From: Gonocerus acuteangulatus
Taxonomy: Eukaryota > Arthropoda > Insecta > Hemiptera > Coreidae
Reading direction: 5' to 3'
DNA: 64,000 nucleotides
Assembly: GCA_946811695.1 (NCBI GenBank)
Contig: OX328124.1
Location: forward strand, 32,363,648 to 32,427,647
The position numbers and the translations under genes are program-made. Below are positions 44,822 to 56,115 of this stretch, in pieces; position 1 is the first letter of the stretch, and the number at the start of each line of letters is the position of its first letter. The notes under the pieces are model-generated. The model made no database searches. It was not told the origin of the DNA and saw nothing but the letters and a program-made list of their open reading frames with translations.

Positions 44822-47392
44822 TCTTTGGCGAATTGCATTTTTACAGAGTTACAGATCATTACAGTTTTATTGCTCTCCTGAAAAGTTAGGAAATGGTTGT
44901 GAAATTTGAGTGACGATGTGTATTATGTAATAATTTAATTTTAAATTCTTGAAAAAATCAGTTTTGATTTGTTTCGCAACATTAAACTGTTTCGATACAA
45001 TCAGGAATTCGTACACATACACACACATGCGCCTACGCTTACATATATTTATGTGTGGCTGTGTGAGTATTTATGTTATTTAAACGGCTTTCTCCAGGAG
45101 TTGTTTTTTTTTTTAAATGCTGTATTGCGCTGAAATCATATCCCTACTTCATAATACAGTCGTCCATGATTTTAATAACTTTTAATTTATTCACAGGAAT
45201 TTCAACTATCCAATTTCCGAAACGAGATAAGCCCTTGGCTAATCCCTGTTTGCCATTTCCTTGCGTTTACACGTCTTGATTTCTCAAATGCCTGGGAAGA
45301 ATGTTGGTTATATTCCTTCCCTGAGTTTTGTCGAGTGTGTGGGCCGTGCCTCTCTCTCCCTCTGCCATCTCATATTGATTTATGCGTGTCGGTGAATCAT
45401 ACAGTCATAGCTTCCCGCTCGATCCTCGCTCTCTTGGGTACATCTCTTAGGGTTTGTATAAAACTAAGAAATATCTCTTTAATAACCCGTCACATGACAT
45501 TTTCGTGCCGATTCCACTCAAGAAAATGTCTCGCATTTTCAGCCATCATTGCCTAAAACAAAAATTATTTTCTTGCAAGGGCAGTCCAAATGCAACTAAT
45601 GCAATTAACATAATATTGAGAATAGTCACTGACATTTGGTTCAGTGTTCACCCATTGAACCCAATATATTACATGGAGTTAGCGAATACTTTATCTGGAT
45701 AAATTGCTATTTTCTCTCTAACGGTACACAAGATATTTAAATGTGCGCTCAGTCTACAGAACTTGATCTTTATAAATAAATATATTATTCAACATTTTAT
45801 ACGCTTCGTTTTTTACATATTCAAGTAGAAGGCAATGTAATTTACATTGCTTATATGTATACTTAAAAAAAAATCGTTTTTACTGACAAGTTTATTGTCA
45901 AACACATTCACAAATCCGCTGAATGTGATTGTCAACTTTAATGACACGTTAGCGATAATCAAGGCTATGAAACTTAAAGCAATGCCTCTGATTTTTACGA
46001 GCATTTTATTCAGGAAATTCATTAAGATTCCGATTAATCGATTTTCACTTACCACGATTTTTCAAGAAAATCTAGGAATAATTTTAATGTCTGTTAATAA
46101 CAATTATTTTGATACCTTTACTTCCACAAACCTTACTGAAGTACACAACCTTTTTGTAATGAATGTTGAGTATTAGGAAAAATTTCATATCATTGCCATT
46201 TTTGAGCACTCATAAAATATTCTATTATTTTTTGTAATTATATAATAGCTTAAAAATACATTTTTAAAACTATTTTCTTTATAAATTGTTTGTCCTCGTC
46301 TTTTTCCCTGCATAATTTATAGTGAGGTGTAGATAGCTAGGAAAACATGAATACAAATTTTGTAAAAACCTGTATGAAATACTGGAGGAGCTAAGGAAGG
46401 ATACCAAAGAGTAGCCGGAACGTCCTTAATACAGATTTAAAAAAAAAAAAAAAAAATCGTATTGATGTTTTCCTGGCCGAATCCCAATTATTCCCTGGCT
46501 GCATAATTAATAGTGTACGGCATTAAGTACAAATATAAATACATTTTTTGGTGTATCACCTCACAAGTGATCCGCGATCTGTCTTGTATGTATTAGATCC
46601 GTGTCTACTTGAACGTTAACAAATATCGCCTTCAAAAGTGTACCTACAAAATTAAATCATCGAAAAAAGGGTAGGTCCATGCATATCAATGCAAAACCGT
46701 TGGGGCTGCGATATTAGTTTTATTATTATTGTCTTTTCTTCATTTCGAACATTTTTTTTAGAATCTAGCAACTCCATAAATTTATCTCCAACTTCTTCAT
46801 CACTTAAATATTTAACCGTTCAAAGATTAAGTGGTTCATTACTTAATCTACTCGATCGATAATACACTAAAATTACTAAGAATATCCGATGGATTTTTTC
46901 TGGGTTTTTCTACGCCTGACTCAAAAGTGACGTTGGTTTCCTCTTTTATCCAAAGCTTGCACGGTAAGGTAAATCTCTTGCTTAGTTTAATTTTTATTAG
47001 GCTGGAGATTTAGCTAGAAAACATAAAAATGTTCTGCCTTTTCGTTAATGACAAGTTATGCTACGAGGATCACGTTTTTTGTCCCTTTATCTGTGGCGTT
47101 CGCCCAATCAGCCCTTCGCTTATGCCGGAAATGTAAGCGTATATTGTATATTTGTAAGGACTTGTCCCTACCGAGCCGTGTTATAATGGCCACACCGCCG
47201 AGGTGTGTGTAGGTAGGTTGGCTGCTCCCCTCGTCCTTGGTTCTCCCAGGAATGCCATCTCTCTTGCTGTATCACGAGCTCTCTCTCCCTACCTCTGTTC
47301 TCCTTTCCACCTAACCCTCAACATGGCCGACCAATCTACCAGCCACATGTCTACCCTGGGGTAGCCCAGCCGTCGAGTTATAAACGACTCCA
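44822..47392. other. Mostly unique sequence with a PLE-terminal fragment
   Basis: No convincing gene. Near 46475-46495 TGGCCGAATCCCAATTATTC resembles the PLE terminus (AGCCGAATCCCAACCATTCC). 45310-45470 and 47200-47400 are CT-rich and could be promoter or exon sequence, but no domain-bearing ORF crosses them. The paired frames at 45813-46176 lie on opposite strands of AT-rich DNA and show no family motif. Confidence 0.4.
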
Positions 47393-47817
47393 AACCAGCT
47401 ATCAGAAGAGAGAAAGAGAGAGAGAGAGGTAAAGCCCCTCCAACAGTCGTTTGGTTCTCGGCTCTCCTGAACCTTACAACTATAGGACCGTAAAAGGATC
47501 TTATTAGCATCAACTTACGCTTATTATCATTAATTGTTCAAGTAAATTAAGTAATTTATTTCAATATATCAATATTATGGTACAAAATGTGTGTTCATTA
47601 ACCAGCTATCAGAAGAGAGAAAGAGAGAGAGAGAGAGAGAGAGGTAAAGCCCCTCCAACAGTCGTTTGGTTCTCGGCTCTCCTGAACCTTACAACTATAG
47701 GACCGTAAAAGGATCTTATTAGCATCAACTTACGCTTATTATCATTAATTGTTCAAGTAAATTAAGTAATTTATTTCAATATATCAATATTATGGTACAA
47801 AATGTGTGTTCATTAAA
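47393..47817. repeat. Tandem duplication, about 207-bp unit
   Basis: AACCAGCTATCAGAAGAGAG at 47393 recurs at 47600. Both units continue through CCCCTCCAACAGTCGTTTGG to TGTGTGTTCATTA. The second unit differs by a longer GA run, so the duplication is recent. Confidence 0.93.
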
Positions 47818-48099
47818 TACCTAAGTATGACGGAACTGAAACTCGTTCGTCCAATGCTCATTCTTTTGACCCAAGGTCAAAACAATTTTACTTCTTAAAG
47901 AAATTATTTTAATCGTCTAGATTGATGGAATTCCTTAAGAAGCCACTGAACTGAAGGATGTCTCTCACTTTTTCCATTTTTTCCTCCTGTTTCTTTTAGT
48001 TCGTTTTTCCTCTAAAAGCAGTTCAGATTTGGTGGAAAGACTATCTACAACGAATGGACAACATTGTTACCCGCTGAATACACACACCGACAGAAAGGT

Positions 48100-48800
48100 G
48101 TAACTGCAAAGAATAACTGTAGCGGATATGCAGTTAAGGGTGCGCAAAAACAAGAATTGAGCTGAACATGTTTTCTCGCGTTATTGACACTAATCTAAAC
48201 AATGATATCTTAAATTTTAGATACATTTGGAGTTGTAACAAAAACATTTCAACAGACTTCGGCTTCGGGGTTTTCTTAAATATCTCGAAAACGGTTGCAA
48301 ATAAGAATAAGTAGAAGGCGATCATTTGAAAGCTTAATAACTTGTCTAACAAATTCATTTCTAGCGAACTAACTCTTTCGGGGAAACCGGTGTTTCAAGA
48401 GTTGGTTGTATTCCGTTGCGAAATATTGAGAGATTCTGTTCTGAGCTTTTCGAATCAAGACAGATGTAAGCATTATATGACTGTTCCGATGGCGGTTCGT
48501 TTTTCATTTGATAATTTCCAGAATAGTCTTATCATAAGACTTTTCTAAATTTGTCATAAATTCTTCCTGGAGCTTTAGTAATTCCAGTCGGCATTGATAG
48601 CAGAAATATATTATCACACTTCACCGCGAATATTTCACACGTTTAAAAAAAAAAATCAGTTTCACATCACCTCACCCCTTTTCAGAAGCACAATGTTTCC
48701 GTTAACCCACAATCTTTCCTACTTTGGGTGATGAATCACCAAATTTATTAGAATGTTTCGCATCCTTAGACGCCGCTTGCAGAACTTAATAAATAATAAC
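48100..48800 (+). mobile_element. RC-B-like 3' region, fragment
   Basis: ATATCTCGAAAACGGTTGC, AACTAACTCTTTCGGGGAAA and GATAATTTCCAGAATAGTC match the 3' half of the RC-B copy at 50.4-51.9 kb (AACTAACTCATTCGGGGAAA, ATTATTTCCAGGATATTC). No terminal end is preserved. Confidence 0.5.
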
Positions 48801-49099
48801 GGCCTCGTCATAACTGAAGATCATAGTGTCAATCAGGCGTTAAAAGTAAATTAAATTGAACTTTTATCGTTTTAATTAGGTATTCTCTGATGAGAACATA
48901 TATGAGTTTGTACTATATTTATCTTGGGCTTATGACTAAGTACGATATTCCTTTCACTTACGTGATCCCTTGGGAATATTTAACGGCAAACGTTTTGTGT
49001 CAAGGCCGCCGCCTATGCAATATTTCATTTAGCTCAAACCTCATTATATCTATGCAACCTATTTTCAAGTATTCCTTTTATAAAAAGAATTATTCTTAA

Positions 49100-49215
49100 T
49101 ATTTTTAGTTCTGTTCCTCCTTCCCTCCATAGGGGGGAAACCCGCTTGTGACGGCCTCATGTCCGGTGAGAACATTTCACGTTTCAGAACCAATAGATCA
49201 AGAAAATGTCCTCAA
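49100..49215 (+). mobile_element. RC-B 5' end, fragment
   Basis: TTTTTAGTTCTGTTCCTCCT, then CCCTCCATAGGGGGGAAACC and CATTTCACGTTTCAGAACC, is the RC-B 5' hairpin module. The sequence after 49215 is not RC-B. Confidence 0.5.
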
Positions 49216-49765
49216 GGTTCAAAGGAGGCTATAGCCTTCTTTGAAACACGTAATGTCGTTTCTCCCCACTGTGCTCCGCTCAAAGAAATCAATCCAGATC
49301 ATGCCCAGTTTCTCCTATCCGTGAGTATTAACTGCTTCTATACGATCATGCCCCGAGGCCTCCACCTTGTAGATAGAATAATAAGAGATATGTTTATAGT
49401 TTTATTGTAGATAGCTGTAGTACACCCCTCTCCCTTCTCGAGCATCCTGTCTTATCTCTCAGGGCGTCTCGTCAAATAAGAATTGTAAATAATAAGAATG
49501 CCTCTCTCTAGTTCAGAGTCGAGCCTCACTCAACTACCTTTAATAACTACTTCTCTCTCCAACTTTATTTCTCTTTAGTTTCCACCTCGTCGGCTTGTCG
49601 CAACTTTACCACTTATCAAACAATTCTTTCCTCTCTTAAACTTTAGTTGTCTCTCAGCTGTTAGAAATAGCACTGATTTTATCCGACGCCACCTTCAGTT
49701 GTCACTAAAGCCTTTCTAAAATTTTTATAAAACTATTAAACTATATTAAAAACTGGCAGAATTAG
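49216..49765. other. Spacer, no gene recognised
   Basis: A short frame at 49159-49410 starts inside the RC-B fragment and has no known domain. The rest is CT-rich. Confidence 0.4.
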
Positions 49766-49879
49766 TGTCCTCCATAGGGAGGAAACCTGCTTATGAGGTT
49801 GACCACATGACGCAATCCGTGCCGACTAGAAACTGGCTCTTGTCAGAACCCGCATATCACGAAATTACCCGTGGTTCCA

Positions 49880-49887
<8 letters not shown>

Positions 49888-49943
<56 letters not shown>
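49888..49943. repeat. (TA)n microsatellite inside RC-B
   Basis: At the same internal point as in other RC-B copies. Confidence 0.93.
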
Positions 49944-49947
<4 letters not shown>

Positions 49948-50813
49948 TGAATATTGATTTGTTAAATTTTCTGCCTCCGGACTTACGAAACATCCAGCCG
50001 AGCAAAAGTGTTATAATAAAATTGAAAAGAATACTCCATCAATTGAAGGATTTTTTGAGATGTATTTAGCATTCACATCCTGAGTGAAATCTGTTATTGT
50101 ATTATTTTTGTTCTTGTTAGTAATTATTTTTGTCCATATCTCAATAACGGGTTTTTGGAAATAAAGGATATTCTTTTTTATATTTGTCTGTTAGCCAAAA
50201 CTCTTTCGTCTAATTTGAAAAATCCATATCGTTAACCAGCGGAATCCGTCCTCCGTAACATGATTTTTGGGGCGAAATTCGTGCAAAAGAAAGTCGTAAC
50301 GCTTAGGTTTCGATGCTAGTGTTAGTATGCTTGCAGGTACTCTACTCATAATTTTTCTTACGTTAGAAAACAAATGAATCTATTTTTAAGGCGATGCCTA
50401 TAACCGTTTTCGAGAAAAGTTGACATTAAAATCTGTTTCAGATGAAACTTGTTCCAGATTTTCGACATTAATTTAATCTAAGATATTTAAATTTTAGTTG
50501 CGCTTGTAGTTAAGGAAATATTAGGGAAAAAATGTATTAACAAACATGAAAAGTTTTTGGATCTTGGTGTATTTTCTAAAATATCTCGAAAACGGTTGTG
50601 AAATCGTTCAAGAGAAGGATGGCCGTTCAAAAGCTTACTAAATTTTCTATAAATAGGTCTTGAACTTTCGATGGGGTGATGCCAATTGGTGAAATAAATG
50701 CTTAAAACTTCTTTTGAACGAGTTTTTGTCTCTGTTTACCTCACGATTTAATTGGTTATTTCTTCTTTTAAATCTCATTTTAGACTAAAATGAGTGTTTT
50801 AGTAAAACAAGGT

Positions 50814-50815
<2 letters not shown>

Positions 50816-50879
<64 letters not shown>

Positions 50880-51043
50880 GGTGTATCGACAAATCTGGGC
50901 CATTAGCGCCGACATCCAGGGTGCAGCCAGGAATCTTCTCAGCGAGCCCTGAAATGAGAAAATTCCTGTTGCCGGTGTGGATCGAACCCACCATCTCCCG
51001 CTTATGAATCTAGCGCGATAGCCACTAGACCACGGGAGACCCC
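50816..51043 (-). mobile_element. tRNA-derived SINE, family S1, minus strand
   Basis: Minus strand: GGGGTCTCCCGTGGTCTAGT head, B box GGGTTCGATCCAC, body ending TGGATGTCGGCGCTAATGG, and a poly(A) of about 60 bases (T run 50816-50877). Short duplication GGTAA at 50811-50815 and 51044-51048. Inserted in RC-B, whose unbroken form reads AAAACAGGTTAAGAAAAA elsewhere. Confidence 0.87.
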
Positions 51044-51490
51044 GGTAAGAAGAAAAACATATTGGATTTAGTCTTTCTAAAATCGAACCATGAGAAAGAG
51101 TATGGAGTAATTTCCGCTTAGGATACTGGCAGTTTTCTCTTGTGCCGTCTAAAATATTACTTCCCTTTGAGATTTCATTTTATATTTTTCACGATCAAAA
51201 CCTATTAATAACTATTCTATTCGAGAGTCGAAATTGTTTTCATTTTTTATTTGATTATTTCCAGGATATTCTTATCATAAGAATTTTAAATTTTAGAAGA
51301 TATCTAATTCATTTCTATGGAACTAACTCATTCGGGGAAACCGGCCTTTGAACTGTTGGTTGTTTTCCATACGGAAACATTAATAGATTATATGCCAAAG
51401 CACGCTAGTCAGTTTGGACTGCACAGTCCGCTGGAAAGCCGGTCGCCTGAACGCGTGTATACTCCGGCCGCCTGCACAGTCTTGATTTAT

Positions 51491-51897
51491 GAAAAATTTA
51501 CAAAAAGTCTTATGATAAGACTATCCTGGAAATTGGCAAATGAAATATGAAACACGACCCGCCTCCCATCGGAACTGCCTGCCATATAAATCTGTTTTGA
51601 TTCTAAAAGCTTAAGCAGGCTACACACGGTCAGGCAGGCCTGTCAGTTAGATCTGAACAGTTGCCTGAACGTGTATATATTCCGGCTTGTTTCAGGACAA
51701 TGCCGGAATATATACACGTTCAGGCAACTGTTCAGATCTAACTGACAGGCCTGCCTGACCGTGTCTAGCCTGCTTTAGCTTTTAGAATCAAAACAGATTT
51801 ATATGGCAGGCAGTTCCGATGGGAGGCGGGTCGTGTTTCATATTTCATTTGGCAATTTCCAGGATAGTCTTATCATAAGACTTTTTGTAAATTTTTC
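51491..51897. repeat. 407-bp palindrome (foldback)
   Basis: Arms 51491-51686 and 51702-51897 pair around a 15-base loop with no net indel and only a few mismatches. The inner part carries CAGGCTACACACGGTCAGGC and GGCCTGTCAGTTAGATCTGA. The outer part carries RC-B-type GTCTTATGATAAGACT. A related motif, TTGCCTGAAC/CGCCTGAACG plus GTGTATA.TCCGG, also occurs once just outside at 51436-51465. Confidence 0.93.
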
Positions 51898-52277
51898 AAA
51901 AATTCTTCCTGTAGCTTTAGTAATTCGAGTGGGCATTGATGGCAGAAATGTATAACCACACTCTGTTGCGACGTTTTCACACGTTTAAAAAAAAAAAGTT
52001 GGTTTAATCGGGTTCTCATTACCGCACCGTGTTTCCGTAAATTCAAAATCTTTCCTACTTTGAGTGATTTCCTCTCCAAATGAGTAAATAAATCATCTTT
52101 AATATACACAGAGTTTAAAAATCAATTCCCGCCAGACTATAAATTTAATTTCTTACCAAAATCAGTTACTTGTCAAGTGACCGATGTTCTCATTTGCGTT
52201 ACACGTTTGCGTCAAGCGTCACGCAAAATTCGAACCGTCCCAGCCATTTGATGACGCAGTTCCTACGAGCCGGACTT

Positions 52278-52560
52278 TCGCCCGATTGAGTCTTTGTGAA
52301 GTAAATGAGTTTTGAGCCTACTAGTGAAGTAGACGGAGCGTATGGTGTAAAGATGGCCGAGAAGACCGGGAGAAGGTGAGGTTGTAGACCTCGGTTTCCG
52401 CCGTTGGATGGGACAAGGAGCCGGGATGAAGAAACCCGTTCTGCCCATGGGCTGGCTACCTCTTCTCTCTCTCCTAGCTCTTGTCAAAGCACAACGGGGA
52501 AGAATTATAACAAAACATATGTTACTTGCATTCATTTTGATGGCAGCGCATTAGACTAGG
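52278..52560 (+). other. GC-rich stretch, possible start-codon exon
   Basis: Right after the RC-B 3' end the composition becomes GC-rich. ATG at 52353 (context AAAGATGG) opens MAEKTGRR and runs at 52375/52376 into AGAAG|GTGAGG, a good splice donor. A minus-strand frame (52263-52535) rich in R and P crosses the same bases. Neither has a known domain. A first coding exon is possible but speculative. Confidence 0.2.
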
Positions 52561-53176
52561 CTCTCTCTACTGTGGATGTGAATGCATTATAAATCCTAGG
52601 ACTATCTTGGAGGAAAAAAGACTGACTCTTCACCTTAATGTGTTTTCATTATCATTAAATTTATCATAAATTTGTTTGATATATATGATGATAATAGCCT
52701 CCCGCTCTTAGCGGGAACAAATATTGGTAGACTCCCTTGGGATCATCAACCATTATATTTACGGTTAAAAACTATGAAGAATCATAAGCAAATATCAGAA
52801 TCAATAAGGAGCACAATCACGCATAAAAATTGATCATTATTACAACCCCCGATTCCCAAGCAGTAACCGACGCTTTGGATTAAACCTTCTAGTCTTAAAA
52901 ATTAAAGCTGGATACTAGTGTTAAAAATGTAACCAAAATAATTCATAAAAACATTCATCCGAAGTCTGATTGATGAGCTGTGTCGTTTGGCAACCCCATT
53001 AATTTGGGCAGCCTCACTTTAATTTTTAATAAAGTGTTCTTTCTTTTATTTTGTTAATTTATTTTATAAATTGGTATATTATGCTTACATTTTACCACTT
53101 CTTTTATAGACATCAATGTTCATCTTAAAAACACTTCAATGGAAAGAAACTAACCCTTCCGAACCTTAAAGCGCTC
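52561..53176. other. AT-rich stretch, nothing recognised
   Basis: No ORF, repeat end or RNA gene seen. TAGCCTCCCGCTCTTAGCGG near 52695 is faintly RC-B-like. Confidence 0.4.
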
Positions 53177-53178
53177 TT

Positions 53179-53244
<66 letters not shown>

Positions 53245-53250
53245 TATATT
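53177..53250. repeat. (TA)n microsatellite
   Basis: TA run directly left of the 53.3-53.5 kb palindrome. Confidence 0.95.
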
Positions 53251-53296
53251 TTTTGTTTTAAATTACCTCACTGGACATTATATGTGTTTGTGATGC

Positions 53297-53540
53297 GGCT
53301 TCTTTCTCCATCGGTCTTTCCCCTCCTTTCTGTGTGACATTTCGACGGAATCCTCACTGGCCTCTTCAAGCTGTCATTCATTTTTGCAGAGGATACTGGC
53401 TCTAAGAAGCCGGAGAGGAATCCGTCGAAATATCGGCCAGTATCCTCTGCAAAAATGAATGACAGCTTGAAGAGGCCAGAGAGGATTCCGTCGAAATGTC
53501 ACACAGAAAGGAGGGGAAAGACCGATGGAGAAAGAAGCTG
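53297..53540. repeat. Palindrome with degenerate hammerhead-like blocks
   Basis: Arms 53297-53400 and 53436-53540 around a 35-base loop, no net indel, few mismatches. Each arm contains GCTTGAAGAGGCCAG followed by TCCGTCGAAATGTC on one strand. CUUGAAGA plus GAAAUGUC echoes the hammerhead layout, but with an extra U in the core and no clean stem II. Structure and TA flank parallel the 39.3 kb palindrome. Confidence 0.75.
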
Positions 53541-53559
53541 CACCACAAACATATATATC

Positions 53560-54165
53560 GTCCATAGTTGGCTCAAATATTTATCGATTTTATTGAACTT
53601 TTGATACACAAATACTTTTGGTATAAAAGTGGTTTTTGATGTTAAAGGTCAAGTCGAAGGAACATGATTTTCAGGCGACTTTAGCGCTAAAGAATCGATT
53701 TTGCGTTTCCAGGCTTCCAGGTACACGTATCAGTAATTGGACGTCGAAAATCCAATTAAAAAATTTCCAAGGCCCCTAACTGTTGTCGAGGAAATGGAAA
53801 AAATATATATTTTTATTTAGATTTTTTAATATATTCTTATATATCTCAGAACCGTTTGGGAAATCGTAGTAAATGCATAAAATCCATTCGAATGCTTATT
53901 AAATTTCTTACAAATACGGTTGTTGTGCGATTGTTGATAGAACGAACTCGTTTGGAGAATTCGGCGCTAATGTTGAGTTATTTCCGCTTGGGGAGTTTCT
54001 ATGTATAGCGCCTAAGATTGCTTCATTTTGAGATTTCGTTTAATTTTTTACATGTGTTTACATTTTTCGCAAATACAGAAAAAACTGTCTTTCTAGATGA
54101 CATTGGGGATTAGAACGGAATGACGCTAAGGTGACGCAGTTCCTCTGAGTTGGTCTTCTAGGTGT
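53560..54165 (+). mobile_element. RC-B fragment, 3' part
   Basis: TTAAAGGTCAAGTCGAAGG, GTTTCCAGGCTTCCAGGTAC, ATATCTCAGAACCGTTTGGG and a 3' end ACGGAATGACGCTAAGGTGA, CGCAGTTCCTCTGAGTTGG, TCTT at 54115-54165. Diverged old copy. Confidence 0.55.
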
Positions 54166-54234
54166 TTACTCCGAGAAAAGATTTATTTATTTTGTATTAT
54201 TTTGTACAAAATAAACAATTTATTTTATTCTTAT

Positions 54235-54995
54235 TTTTATTTTATTTATTTACTGCTGGACCGCAACGGAGGGGACTAGCAAATTATTAAATCTATATGG
54301 AAACTTCAGCTTTGAACAAAATAATAATATTAATAAATAAATTATAATAGACAATCATAACATAAAGGAAATAAATATAATTTCAGAAAAATTAGCAAAT
54401 ACATTTAAAAGCCAAAAATATAAAAAATAAGGAAGTTATAAAAAAATGAAAGAGTAAACATTTTCATGAGTTCATTAAATTTTGTGATATATATGTGTAG
54501 TTTGTAAGTGTTTAAGTGTCTGATTCAAATAATGGCTACCATCGGACAAGAGTTCTGTAAGGTCAGTGCGTATATGTAATTGTTCTCTTCTTCGACAGTT
54601 TGTATGTATATGTCTTTTAGTTAGCAGTTGGTTACATTTTCTACATGTTGGCGCGTCTTGTTTAGTCATTAGTTGTCCGTGAGTAAGTAGAGAATGGCCA
54701 ATTCGGAGTCGAGTTAGAACTATCTCTTCTCTGCGGTTTCCTCTTCTGCTGGATGGCCATTCTGGCACTGTTTCTTTAATCTGTCGTAGTTTATTGTCGT
54801 TAGTGTTGTGCCATGCTGTCTGCCACTGAATAAGTATTTGGTTGGTATAATATGTTGTTAGGTCATCGTAAGTTGTTTCACTTGTTTCTATGTTCTGTAG
54901 TGTAGTTGCTAATTTGGCTTGTATGTCAACTTCTGTGCTTTGTTTAATGTCTACGTGCCCAGGTTGCCAAACCTTAATTAATTTACATAATAAAT
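54235..54995 (-). pseudogene. Non-LTR retrotransposon (I/Jockey-like) RNase H and C-terminus
   Basis: Minus strand. QNLLCKLIKVWQPGHVDI resembles the WxPGH block of a LINE RNase H. It is followed by STEVDIQAKLA, ILIQWQTAWHNT, RREEIVLTRLRIGHSLLTHG and a cysteine-rich PTCRKCNQLLT...HTNCRRREQL tail to the stop at 54475. The unbroken frame covers the last 97 codons, and the earlier part is open upstream of the first ATG. An A-rich 3' tail (AAATAAATAAAATAAAAAT) ends near 54235. 5'-truncated, with no RT present. Confidence 0.8.
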
Positions 54996-55199
54996 TTTGT
55001 AATATGACAAAATAATACTATTTTGTACAAAATACTGTTTATTTTGTAAAATATTTATGTTTATTTTGTATTCTGCACTAATGCGGCTAATTTAGATCAC
55101 TTCTTAATGTTCTTATTTATGCATCTCCTGTGTGATCGTTTTTTTTTTTTATCAAATGTGTCAACTGGTTAAACCCAAATATTAATCGGACAGAGGACT

Positions 55200-55442
55200 G
55201 TGTTGAGTTATGTATTTATTTTATTTAAATGTTTTTCTTTTCAGTCATTTCTATCCAACAAGAATATAAGAAAGGAGAGAGGCAAAAAGAAAATGATTCG
55301 GAGACATATACGTGCAGAACATGTCTTCATTGGAGCAGAAAAAATTGCGCTGGGATATAAAACTGAAGTGGAATATGTAAAACATCCCGTCGAGCCTGCA
55401 GTTAAAATGTGTTCCACTTATTCAAAGGGAAATGTGTCGTAA
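55200..55442 (+). CDS. Uncharacterised short ORF, possible terminal exon
   Basis: 81 codons. The part from about 55240 on is preceded by TTTTTCTTTTCAG, a good acceptor sequence. Its product is basic (IRKERGKKKMIRRHIRAEHV) and ends VKMCSTYSKGNVS. I recognise no domain. Codon use looks less AT-biased than the surrounding DNA. If real, it would be a last exon with unknown upstream parts. It may equally be repeat-derived. Confidence 0.25.
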   Translation: MLSYVFILFKCFSFQSFLSNKNIRKERGKKKMIRRHIRAEHVFIGAEKIALGYKTEVEYVKHPVEPAVKMCSTYSKGNVS

Positions 55443-55663
55443 AACAGGCTTGAATATTCTTATAAGAAACGATTCGAGATACCGACCGTATAAAGGATCC
55501 GAGTCGGGCATGAAACATTCACCTTTAATGGCAAATTACATTCCTTTCTTTTCCCATGAGTAGTTTTTTCAAGCCAGTCCGAGAACAAAGTTGTCTAGTT
55601 GTCATATAAAGAGTAGTCTGTAAAAATAATAACGTTTTTCCACAATTTCAAATACCCCTTTCA

Positions 55664-56115
55664 ATGAAACACCTCAATTCCATCCTACTTTCTAGATATT
55701 ACGTTAACTATTTAAACCGAAGCTGGTTATCTTTGAACGATAACAATAACGATAATCGGGAGATAAAGCCATTCATAGAACAATGTAGCTCCAGCTATAG
55801 AAGCTGCCGGAGAGAAGAAGTAGTCCTTACAAGACTTAGAATAGGACATACACTACTAACGCACTCCCACTTAATGACAAAAGAGAACATACCACTATGC
55901 ACAAAATGCAATAAGACATTAACTGTAAAACACTTACTAACAGACTCCAGGAAACGTGAAAACATGTTTTATTTTTGATGTTCTAGATCTTTTATTTTGT
56001 TTGCATTCTACATGTTTATAGAGCTAATCGCCCAGTTGCTAGCTCACAAACCAAATAAATAAATAACTATGTAAATAAGTAAATGTTATTACTTACTGAA
56101 AAATTAAATAATAAT
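55664..56115 (+). pseudogene. LINE RNase-H-proximal C-terminus, same family as 54.5 kb
   Basis: Plus-strand frame with CSSSYRSCRREEVVLTRLRI, GHTLLTHSHLMTKENIPLCT, KCNKTLTVKHLLTDSRKREN and a stop at 55976. It parallels the minus-strand copy at 54.5 kb (RREEIVLTRLRIGHSLLTHG, CRKCNQLLT). The 3' UTR contains AACCAAATAAATAAATAACT. 5'-truncated, with no RT or RNase H catalytic part. The 3' end is duplicated in tandem. Confidence 0.75.

Larger units (their letters stand above)
49766..52277 (+). mobile_element. RC-B element with SINE and foldback inside
   Basis: 5' module TCCTCCATAGGGAGGAAACC, GAGGTTGACCACATGACG and GTGCCGACTAGAAAC at 49766-49830, TA run 49888-49943, core from about 50190 (TTCGTCTAATTTGAAAAATC, CGTTAACCAGCGGAATCCG). 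The 3' terminus at 52240-52277 is ATGACGCAGTTCCTACGAGC then CGGACTTT. An S1 SINE and a 407-bp foldback are inserted. The first bases of the 5' end are degenerate. Confidence 0.65.

Noticed and set aside
45813..46176. Paired opposite-strand frames of 80 and 109 codons
   Set aside because: They overlap on opposite strands, are AT-driven and contain no recognisable motif or splice signals.
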